A stretch of DNA of 12,057 bases from JBHIBA01 sp046758845. Lineage in GTDB: Bacteria > UBA8248 > JACPRG01 > G963555815. The stretch spans positions 1 to 12,057 of the forward strand of contig JBHIBA010000128.1 in the NCBI GenBank assembly GCA_046758845.1. The letters are read 5' to 3'. The stretch's first letter is position 1. Every line of letters begins with the position of its first letter. The translations under genes and the position numbers were made by a program. Under the pieces are notes generated by a model that saw nothing but the letters and a program-made list of their open reading frames with translations, ran no database searches and was not told the DNA's origin. Shown here piece by piece: positions 6,732 to 12,057 of this stretch.

Positions 6732-7352
6732 TCAGTCCGGTTGCTCGGCGATGACGCGGGCCGGAGCTCCGTCGGCGCCCTCGAGCAGAAGCGGAAAGGC
6801 ATACAGCCGGACGCGCGGGCGGGTGATGCGATCCAGGTTATTCAGGTTCGTGATGAGCGGTTTTCCCGACGACAGGAAGATTTCGTGGATGGCCCAGTTG
6901 AAAGGGGTATCCGCCGCCAGGTAGGGGATGCCGCACTCGATGAGATAAGTTCCCGCCTCCTTGGAGATGGGGGGGTACGTCTGGTAGTAGTCCTCCCGGC
7001 CGTGATATCGGCTCCATCCCGTGCGGACGATAACGCCGACTCCTTGTTCGATATCCTTCGCCTCCATCTCTGCCCGGTTGATCTCCTCGCACTCCCGCTT
7101 TCCGGTGAAGTCCACGACCCGTGCTTCGGAGACCCAAAGGCCCAGGGGGAGCTCGTCGATGTTCGGCGTGCCGGCGTAGAAGTGAGAAGGGGCGTCGATG
7201 TGCGTGCCCGTATGAGTCCCCACCGTCAGCCGGTGCACCAGGCACTTGTTTTCCTCGTAGGAGGCGCAAGGGGAAAGGTCCGTCTTGGGATGCCAGGGCC
7301 AGTAAACGGGAAGCTTGTTGCTGAGGGGATGGGTCAAATCAATCAGGGCCAC
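6732..7352 (-). CDS. Cyclase family protein (kynurenine formamidase-like metal hydrolase)
   Basis: A 206-residue protein with the family signature HTGTHIDAPSHF (metal ligands H47, H51, D53, and H57). The family includes kynurenine formamidase KynB and isatin hydrolase and hydrolyses amide or cyclic bonds with Zn or Mn. VIVRTGW and the AADTPFNW segment (family usually GIDTxSxD) are also present. The substrate is unknown; no other tryptophan catabolic gene is here, so KynB activity is not assumed. The start is GTG at 7352 with GGAGG seven bases upstream; no ATG fits. It diverges from the LysR regulator, a layout in which the regulator often controls the divergent gene, and converges on the DUF3891 gene with 70 bases between. 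Confidence 0.9.
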   Translation of the reverse strand: MALIDLTHPLSNKLPVYWPWHPKTDLSPCASYEENKCLVHRLTVGTHTGTHIDAPSHFYAGTPNIDELPLGLWVSEARVVDFTGKRECEEINRAEMEAKDIEQGVGVIVRTGWSRYHGREDYYQTYPPISKEAGTYLIECGIPYLAADTPFNWAIHEIFLSSGKPLITNLNNLDRITRPRVRLYAFPLLLEGADGAPARVIAEQPD

Positions 7353-7468
7353 GCAATGTCCTCCAAAGCCGGGAAACGCCGGGATCGAACAACCGGTCGT
7401 GTTCGGGGAAAGTTAACATAGGGCGGATCGATCGGCCATATTCCCCTGGGCGTTTCGACGGCTATTGT

Positions 7469-7485
7469 AATTTTCATCGAAAATT
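7469..7485. promoter_or_regulatory. 17-base perfect palindrome in the cyclase-LysR divergent promoter region
   Basis: AATTTTC-ATC-GAAAATT is a perfect inverted repeat with seven-base arms in a locally AT-rich spot, 46 bases before the LysR start. TTGTAA (7465-7470) and TAAAAT (7492-7497) flank it and could be part of a promoter, though the spacing of 21 is too long as a pair; TATGTA at 7488 gives 17. An operator bound by the LysR protein is the natural reading; the sequence is not a confirmed LysR box. Confidence 0.45.
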
Positions 7486-7530
7486 TCTATGTAAAATGCC
7501 AAGAGAGCGTTCTTGGCGGAGGTGGTTTCG

Positions 7531-8421
7531 TTGGACATCCACCAGATGGAGCTTTTTTGCAAAATTGCCGACCTCAAGAGCTTCTCCCGCGCAGCCGAGT
7601 CCCTTTCCCTGACCCAGCCCACTGCAAGCGGACACATCAAGAATCTCGAAGAGGAGTTTGGCGTGCGCCTGTTCGACCGGCTCGGCCGCGAAGTGGTCCT
7701 CACGGAGGCGGGCAAAATCCTCTACGACTACGCGCAACGGATGATCGCCCTGCGTCAGGAAGCCCTGGACGCCATGAACGAGTTCGCGGGAGCTCAGCGC
7801 GGAACGCTGCGCCTTGGGGCCAGCTCCATCCCGGGGGACTATTTGCTTCCTCGCGTCCTCGGCCCGTTCAAAAAGGCGAATCCCAACGTTCAGATCGCAT
7901 TGAAGATCGAGGACTCAGAAGTCATTTCCCAGTTGGTCCTGGAGGGTTCTGTGGACCTGGGAGTCGTCGGGGCAAAACTGAATGACCCCCGTCTGGTGTA
8001 CGAAAACTTTGCCCAAGATGAGCTGGTCCTGGTAGTTCCTCCAGATCACCCCTGGGCCGGCAGACCGTCCATTCCGGTCAAAGAACTCAGGGGCCAGCCT
8101 TTTTTGCGAAGAGAGGAGGGGTCCGGAACCCGGAGCATCGTGGAAGAGCGGCTGGCGCCGTTGGGCCTGGGTCCTGAGGACTTGGCGACCATCGCCGAAC
8201 TGGGGAGCAACGAGGGGATCCGCGAGGCTGTGAAAGCGGGCATGGGGGTGAGCATCCTATCGCGCCTCGCCGTTCTCAGCGACCTGGAATCGGGTCTCCT
8301 TAAGGAGGTCCCCCTGGAAGGGGTCAACTTCGGCCGGGACGTTTATACGGTCATGCACACGGCGAGATATCAGTCCCCCATCTGTCGGCTGTTCAAAGAG
8401 TTTCTCAGGCAGAAGGCGTAG
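7531..8421 (+). CDS. LysR-family regulator, selenium-metabolism-associated type
   Basis: A 296-residue regulator with an N-terminal winged helix-turn-helix (about residues 3-60, SFSRAAESLSLTQPTASGHI) and a C-terminal LysR substrate-binding domain. The segments LFDRLGREVVLTEAGKILY and GASSIPGDYLLPRVLGPF match my memory of the family named selenium metabolism-associated LysR regulator, found near selenium genes in Desulfobacterota and Clostridia. That assignment is from memory. I start at TTG 7531 (MDIHQMELFC), which has GGAGG eight bases upstream and the usual LysR N-terminus; a TTG at 7513 would add six residues that contain the binding site itself. It probably autoregulates and acts on the divergent cyclase. 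The inducer is unknown. Confidence 0.9.
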   Translation: MDIHQMELFCKIADLKSFSRAAESLSLTQPTASGHIKNLEEEFGVRLFDRLGREVVLTEAGKILYDYAQRMIALRQEALDAMNEFAGAQRGTLRLGASSIPGDYLLPRVLGPFKKANPNVQIALKIEDSEVISQLVLEGSVDLGVVGAKLNDPRLVYENFAQDELVLVVPPDHPWAGRPSIPVKELRGQPFLRREEGSGTRSIVEERLAPLGLGPEDLATIAELGSNEGIREAVKAGMGVSILSRLAVLSDLESGLLKEVPLEGVNFGRDVYTVMHTARYQSPICRLFKEFLRQKA

Positions 8422-8430
8422 CCCCGCCGG

Positions 8431-9141
8431 ATGTCACACCTTCCGGACTCCCGTTCGTCCGTGGTTTCTGTTGTGATTCCCGTCCTGAACGAGGAACTAA
8501 CCATACAGCAGACCCTGAAGGCGCTTCCCCGGGACCCACAAGCCGGGGGGGTCGAGGTCATCGTCGTAGACGGGGGAAGCCGAGACGCGACCGTCGGACG
8601 CGCGCGTCCTTTCGCCCGGGTCCTCTTCGCAGCGAGCGGTCGGGCCGGCCAGATGAACGCCGGGGCCAAGGCCGCCCGCGGGGACATCCTGCTCTTCCTC
8701 CATGCGGACACCCGGCTGCCGCCGGAGGCGATTCGCCTCGTGCGGGAGGCGTTAGCGGACCCGGATTGTGCGGGCGGGGCCTTTCGCCACAGCCTCGATC
8801 GGAAGGGCCTTCTCTACGGATTGATCTCCTGGATGTCGAACCTGCGGGCCAGTTGGCTCGGGGTGATCTACGGAGACCAGGCGCTCTTCGTGCGCCGCCG
8901 CATTTTTGAGACGTTGGGCGGATTTCGCGAGATGGAAATCCTCGAGGACGGTGACTTCACGCTTCGCATGCGGAAAGCCGGGCGGGTCAGGCTCTTGAAG
9001 GAGCCCGTCGTCACGTCGGCCCGGCGGTGGGAGAAAATGGGTCCGTGGAGGACCATTTTCCAAATGTGGGGTATCGCCCTGGGCTACCTTCTAGGCGTTC
9101 ACCCCGCCAGGCTCAAGCGACTGTTTCCCGATATCCGCTAA
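8431..9141 (+). CDS. Family 2 glycosyltransferase, rSAM/selenodomain-associated transferase 2 type
   Basis: A 236-residue GT-A fold protein. VVSVVIPVLNEE (residues 11-22), VIVVDGGSRDAT, RAGQMNAGA and LLFLHADTRLP (D93 of the metal-binding DxD-like site) are followed by GDQALFVRR and the LEDGDF acceptor motif near residue 172. This string of motifs, with the short length and RRWEKxGxxRT tail, matches TIGR04283, the transferase 2 family that co-occurs with radical SAM/selenodomain proteins; the match is from memory. The hydrophobic stretch near residues 205-223 is a possible membrane-associating segment. It follows the LysR gene by nine bases and is very likely co-transcribed. The ribosome binding site is weak, so translational coupling is possible. 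The sugar donor and acceptor are unknown. Confidence 0.88.
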   Translation: MSHLPDSRSSVVSVVIPVLNEELTIQQTLKALPRDPQAGGVEVIVVDGGSRDATVGRARPFARVLFAASGRAGQMNAGAKAARGDILLFLHADTRLPPEAIRLVREALADPDCAGGAFRHSLDRKGLLYGLISWMSNLRASWLGVIYGDQALFVRRRIFETLGGFREMEILEDGDFTLRMRKAGRVRLLKEPVVTSARRWEKMGPWRTIFQMWGIALGYLLGVHPARLKRLFPDIR

Positions 9142-10034
9142 CGGGGAATCGGGCTGGAAAGCGGGGCGCTCGGCGAACCGGTTCCCGGATAGTCCAATGC
9201 GGCGAGCTGATTCCCGAACGAGACCTGGATCCGGCGCAGGAGGGTCTTGAGCCGGATCACCCATCCGAGCCTTTGGGAGCGTGTGAAGGAGCCCTGCGAG
9301 AGCCCCACCAACTCGTATTTGCCGTCCCGGATGGCGATGACGGGCGTTCCGCTGTCTCCGGGGTTCAGGCCATTGGAGACCATGAAGGCGTTGTCGGCGA
9401 TGGAATTCACCCGGTTGATGACCTTGGGCGCCTTCAGGGAGCTCACGATGCCCTCGCGCACGTTGATTCCATAATTCATCGGGTTTCCGATCAGATAGAC
9501 GAAATTGCCCACTTCCAGGTCGTCGCTGTTCCCGATGCGATAAGGGAAAGACCTCAGACCCAGGTGCTGGGGAAGGCGGAAGAGGGCCACGTCAACGTCC
9601 CGATCGGTAACCAGGCGCTCGAGGCGATAACTCTTCCCCCTGTATTCGAGATACGTTTCCTCGGCGACCTTCGAGGCGAGAATCGGCACCTCGCCGAAGG
9701 GGGTATCGACGACCACCCGATCGAGGGAGACGACGTGTTCCACTGTCAATAAATATTTGTCGAACACCACAACGCCCGTCCCATTCAAGCTCTTCTTGAA
9801 GACCCGGCCGTCTTCATCGCTTCGGAACTGCACCTCCGTGCGCACCGAGTACAGGGACTCCATGATTCGGGACAGGCTCATCGCCTGCGGATTGACCAGG
9901 AAGGTGTTGTTGTCATATAGGCCGTCGCGCTGGGCGGACACGGATACGGCTGGGTCCGGCTGAGCAGCCGTCTGAAAGCCAGCGCATCCGGCCAGGAACA
10001 AAGCAACGGCTGTCCAGATGGCTAAGCGGTTCAT
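9138..10034 (-). CDS. Trypsin-like serine protease lipoprotein
   Basis: A 298-residue S1-type (trypsin_2) protease with a lipoprotein signal peptide (lipobox FLAGC, lipidated Cys17). The catalytic triad is His100 in LTVEHVV, Asp148 in DVDVALFRL and Ser228 in NPGDSGTPV. The motif GDSGTP replaces the usual GDSGGP, which is common in bacterial relatives. There is no PDZ domain, unlike DegP/HtrA, and the C-terminus is a short proline/serine-rich tail. It should act in the periplasm or at the outer membrane. ATG 10034 is preferred because AGGAG lies nine bases before it; an ATG at 10043 would have AGGAG directly adjacent. The stop codon overlaps that of the glycosyltransferase by four bases, tail to tail. 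Role and substrates are unknown. Confidence 0.88.
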   Translation of the reverse strand: MNRLAIWTAVALFLAGCAGFQTAAQPDPAVSVSAQRDGLYDNNTFLVNPQAMSLSRIMESLYSVRTEVQFRSDEDGRVFKKSLNGTGVVVFDKYLLTVEHVVSLDRVVVDTPFGEVPILASKVAEETYLEYRGKSYRLERLVTDRDVDVALFRLPQHLGLRSFPYRIGNSDDLEVGNFVYLIGNPMNYGINVREGIVSSLKAPKVINRVNSIADNAFMVSNGLNPGDSGTPVIAIRDGKYELVGLSQGSFTRSQRLGWVIRLKTLLRRIQVSFGNQLAALDYPGTGSPSAPLSSPIPR

Positions 10035-10277
10035 GCGATTCATCTCCTATGAGAGCCGGTCTTCCGAAAACCTTGTCGGCGGTGGGACCGATTCTGATGG
10101 GAAAACTCTTCCGGGATGTCCGCTTCGACGCCGATGGAACGGAGATTTCCGGCTTTACTTCTTAGACTGGATACAGAAAGAAAGGATTCAACCGCCCGCG
10201 TGCCTTGGCGTATGGAATGATGCGAGTTCCCGGCACGTCAAAAAAGCGAAACCTTTGCCAACAGGATCTCATCAGAA

Positions 10278-10482
10278 GAGGCAGTGCGTCAGTTTGAAAC
10301 GGATTAAGTCCCGTACGCAGCTTCGCCCACGGCTCTGTCATCATTTGGTGTAGCCCCGATCTGAGCGAGGACCTGGGTCCGAGCGGAGATCGGGGCGCGC
10401 CCGGCCGCGATTTCCGCTCCGCTCAAATCGCGGCTACAACGGAGGAAGGCAGGGGTCTTTCAGCAAACTGACGCACTACCTC
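10278..10482. repeat. 19-base inverted repeat bracketing a 90-base cruciform
   Basis: GAGGCAGTGCGTCAGTTTG (10278-10296) and CAAACTGACGCACTACCTC (10464-10482) are inverted copies with one mismatch in 19. They enclose about 167 bases that include the cruciform at 10349-10438. This is the layout of a small non-autonomous element; no transposase or obvious target duplication is visible. Confidence 0.7.
10349..10438. repeat. Head-to-head REP-like repeat pair (cruciform)
   Basis: TGTAGCC at 10349 pairs with GGCTACA ending at 10438. Inside are two hairpins: GCCCCGATCT...AGATCGGGGC (with an inner GGACC/GGTCC stem) and CCGCGATTT...AAATCGCGG. Each half reads as the same unit, TGTAGCC-C/G-CGAT-C/T-TGAGCG, once on each strand. 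This is the architecture of REP/BIME-type dispersed intergenic repeats. Confidence 0.8.
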
Positions 10483-10595
10483 AGAAGAAGATTGCCCATG
10501 AAATTGGCCGATCTGGGGCATGCTGGCGATGAACGCGGCCGGTAGCGTGGCGTGGCCGAGGTTATCCGCAATATCCGAATACAAGGGAGAGAGTC

Positions 10596-11309
10596 ATGAG
10601 CACCTACGTCCTGATCCACGGATCGTGGCACGGAGGGTGGTGCTGGGAGAAGGTTGTTCCACTGTTAGAGCGGGAAGGGCACGAAGTAGAGGCCCCTGAT
10701 TTGCCGGGTCACGGGGAGGACAAAACACCGAATTCACAAATCTCACTTCAGACCTATTCCGATTGTGTCTGCCAGATTCTGGACGCTCAGTCTGAACCCG
10801 TGGTTCTCGTGGGCCACAGCAGGGGAGGGATCATCATCAGCCAGGCCGCCGAGAGTCGACCTGACAAGATCAAAACTTTGGTCTATCTGACCGCCTTTCT
10901 CCTGAGAAACGGTGAATCCATGCGCCAAGTGGCGCGTGGAGACAAAGAGTCCTTCCTTCAGCCTAATCTGATAATTGATGAGAGCCAGGGCTACACCGTG
11001 GTTAAAGATGAGGTTATCAAAGAGGCCTTGTACGCAGACTGCTCCGACGAGGATGTGGCGCGCGCCAAGTCGCTCCTTGTCCCCGAGCCCAACGCGCCCA
11101 CTGAGACCCCCCTGCGCCTGAGTGAAGAAAACTTCGGCCGGGTACGCCGGATTTACATTGAATGCCTCCGTGACAGGGCCGTCTCTCCGTCACTGCAAAG
11201 GCAAATGTACACGGCCCTCCCGTGCCGACGGGTGATCTCGATGGATGCCAGTCACTCGCCGTTCTTCTCAGCCCCTGAGGAGTTGGTCACCCATCTGACC
11301 TCACTGTAG
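10596..11309 (+). CDS. Alpha/beta hydrolase, methylesterase/hydroxynitrile lyase-like
   Basis: A 237-residue cytoplasmic protein with an alpha/beta hydrolase fold. The oxyanion-loop motif HGSWHGGWCW (residues 8-17) and the nucleophile elbow GHSRGG (Ser75) are typical of the family containing plant methyl esterases such as SABP2 and hydroxynitrile lyases, and many bacterial EstC-like esterases. The other triad members are probably Asp193 (CLRDRAV) and His220 (DASHSPF). AGGGAGAG precedes the ATG by four to five bases. The GC content is lower than in the central genes, which may indicate separate origin. It stands alone; the substrate is presumably a small ester, but this is inference. Confidence 0.9.
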   Translation: MSTYVLIHGSWHGGWCWEKVVPLLEREGHEVEAPDLPGHGEDKTPNSQISLQTYSDCVCQILDAQSEPVVLVGHSRGGIIISQAAESRPDKIKTLVYLTAFLLRNGESMRQVARGDKESFLQPNLIIDESQGYTVVKDEVIKEALYADCSDEDVARAKSLLVPEPNAPTETPLRLSEENFGRVRRIYIECLRDRAVSPSLQRQMYTALPCRRVISMDASHSPFFSAPEELVTHLTSL

Positions 11310-11410
11310 CCTGTGGCGAACAGGAACCCCTCAGCTTGATGACAAGCGGGCTAGAGATTTACTACGGCGCTGCCGCGCGCCGGGCATATCGGATCCGGGG
11401 GCCAAGGGAA

Positions 11411-11587
11411 TCAGGCGGGCGGAACTCTTTTCGCCTCTGCGAGTTGTCGGAGAATGGGGATGGAAGCGATTTTCTCCTCCGTCAGGTGGTCCCAATAGAT
11501 TCCCTCAGGCATCTTTCTCCGCCCCCCGCAACGCCGGACCCCCTCCGGAGTAACGAAGCAATTCACGGGGACATCGTGTTTCGTCAT
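11411..11587 (-). CDS. Possible small hypothetical protein, 58 residues
   Basis: The minus-strand frame MTKHDVPVNCFVTPEG...LRQLAEAKRVPPA has protein-like composition, a charged C-terminal helix and two cysteines. The frame stays open upstream into element B, where the sequence is clearly repeat, so either ATG 11587 is the true start or element B replaced the original 5' end of a longer gene. No convincing ribosome binding site precedes the ATG. I recognise no family, so this is a weak call. Confidence 0.3.
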   Translation of the reverse strand: MTKHDVPVNCFVTPEGVRRCGGRRKMPEGIYWDHLTEEKIASIPILRQLAEAKRVPPA

Positions 11588-11630
11588 GGGGATGGCCGTG
11601 GCGGGGTCGCCCTTTTTTTGTGGGGGGCGC

Positions 11631-11655
11631 TTCCCTCGACTTCGCTCGGGACAGG
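11631..11655. repeat. 25-base insertion with a TCGACTTCGCTCGG-type motif
   Basis: This stretch interrupts the loop of the G-run hairpin of element B and is absent from element A. It resembles the short CCTCGACTTCGCTCAGG dispersed repeat seen in many bacterial genomes, which I know from memory only. Confidence 0.5.
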
Positions 11656-11741
11656 TTTTGAAAGGCGCTCCCCCCCACCCCCCCGCAAAACTTTTTGTTG
11701 GCGGAAGAGGGCTGCGCCCTCTTTCGCAAAAAGCTGGCCCG

Positions 11742-11788
11742 TTGGCCGAATGCGGGAGCCTTGCGTAGCAAGGCGCGCATTCGGCCAA
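11742..11788. repeat. Long hairpin in the core of element B
   Basis: TTGGCCGAATGCG pairs perfectly with CGCATTCGGCCAA (13 bp); inside, after a small asymmetric bulge, GCCTTGC pairs with GCAAGGC around a GTA loop. Element A has no counterpart, so this is an extra module. No T-run follows. Confidence 0.8.
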
Positions 11789-11852
11789 AGATAGCAGCCA
11801 TCGCAAGGGCTCAGACAACCAGCCCAGCCAAACGCACGCCCAACGCAAAGCA

Positions 11853-11875
11853 GGCCCGGCACGTAGTGCCGGGCC
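11853..11875. repeat. Perfect 10-bp hairpin in element B
   Basis: GGCCCGGCAC-GTA-GTGCCGGGCC. In element A the same position (4934-4954) has GGCCGAG/CTCGGCC. Both are followed by GTCAAAAGTTTT, so the position and stem are conserved while the stem sequence has changed on both sides, a sign that the structure itself may be maintained. Confidence 0.75.
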
Positions 11876-12057
11876 GTCAAAAGTTTTTCAGGGGGTCCAG
11901 GGGGGCGGGACGCACCGCGTCAGGTTTCCGCACTTGCGCACCTGCTGAATCACCTGTCGCAAGGCGAGCGCCACAGACGTCCGACTTCAGCGCACGGGCC
12001 TGCAACCGCAGCTCGGCCGGCACGCAAGTGCCCAAAAAGCTCCCCGGAAGAATGGGT

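Larger units (their letters stand above)
10035..10595. other. Gene-free stretch with nested inverted repeats
   Basis: About 560 bases between the protease and the hydrolase. Open frames here lack a ribosome binding site and any domain. A 38-codon frame at 10049-10165 is compositionally gene-like but has no support. The right half is occupied by the 19-base inverted repeat and cruciform listed separately. The hydrolase leader begins around 10480; no clear promoter was identified. Confidence 0.6.
11609..12047. repeat. Repeat element B, inverted relative of element A with a flipped core
   Basis: Read on the minus strand, 12047-11891 closely matches the left flank of element A, including GAAACCTGACGCGGTGCGTC, GGTGATT and the TTTTTGGGCAC-TTGCGTGCC end. 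The right module (11686-11609) matches A's G-run hairpin. The core (11698-11877), between CAAAAGTTTTT (11878-11888) and AAAACTTTTTG (11687-11697), carries the same landmarks as A but in reverse order. The outer terminal repeat is present only at the 12047 end, so B looks truncated or degenerate at its other end. Confidence 0.75.
11310..12057. other. Region after the hydrolase: possible small gene, then repeat element B
   Basis: 11310-11410 shows nothing recognisable. 11411-11587 holds a possible small minus-strand gene. 11609-12047 is repeat element B; the open frames running through it are by-products of the repeat. The last ten bases are too short to interpret. Confidence 0.6.

Noticed and set aside
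6681..7421. Plus-strand 246-codon frame
   Set aside because: Antisense to the cyclase gene, whose metal-binding motif is unmistakable.
10049..10165. 38-codon plus-strand frame after the protease start
   Set aside because: No ribosome binding site, no recognised family and too short to call.
11411..11848. Full 145-codon minus-strand frame
   Set aside because: Its first 87 codons translate repeat element B, including hairpins; only the last 58 codons might be genuine.
1..12057. tRNA (including tRNA-Sec), rRNA or CRISPR array
   Set aside because: No tRNA-like GGTTCRA arm in a non-coding context with matching stems, no rRNA stretches and no regularly spaced short repeats were seen.

Overview
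The window is GC-rich bacterial DNA with an AT-richer patch at about 1.4-3.3 kb. Gene content fits an anaerobic or microaerobic bacterium that uses selenocysteine, for example Desulfobacterota or a related uncultured lineage; this is inferred from gene families, because no rRNA or phylogenetic marker is present.

Left part (1-4.6 kb). All genes are on the minus strand. In transcriptional order they are a zinc-dependent alcohol dehydrogenase with a TTG start and a good sigma70-like promoter (3460-4533), a short AT-rich lipoprotein metallopeptidase of M48 type (2317-2913), a class I SAM methyltransferase resembling METTL7-type thiol methyltransferases (1604-2281), and a UbiD-family prenylated-FMN decarboxylase that runs off the left edge (1-1247). 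Directly upstream of the lipoprotein is a decayed 3' end of a group II intron (domains V and VI), marking this patch as acquired DNA.

Centre (5.2-9.1 kb). This is the most interesting part. A peroxiredoxin gene (5244-5828) is interrupted by an in-frame TGA exactly at the catalytic position of a UxxC motif and is followed by a bacterial SECIS-like hairpin, so it is read here as one selenoprotein of 194 residues. It is followed by a DUF3891 gene. Then a cyclase (kynurenine-formamidase-like) and a LysR regulator diverge from a palindrome-containing promoter region, and a family 2 glycosyltransferase follows the LysR gene by 9 bases. The LysR protein matches my recollection of the selenium-metabolism-associated LysR family and the glycosyltransferase that of the rSAM/selenodomain-associated transferase 2 family (TIGR04283). 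Three independent selenium-linked calls within 4 kb support each other.

Right part (9.1-12 kb). A trypsin-like serine protease lipoprotein converges on the glycosyltransferase with a 4-base stop-codon overlap. A gap rich in inverted repeats follows (10.0-10.6 kb), then an alpha/beta hydrolase of the plant methylesterase/hydroxynitrile-lyase type (10596-11309).

Repeats. Two related 400-440 bp intergenic elements lie in opposite orientation at 4651-5048 (A) and 11609-12047 (B), enclosing the selenium-linked genes. A has a terminal inverted repeat with an identical 20-base core. Relative to its flanks, the hairpin-rich core of B is inverted compared with A, with the switch points at AAAACTTTTG/CAAAAGTTTT inverted repeats. 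These look like non-autonomous, possibly invertible mobile repeats.
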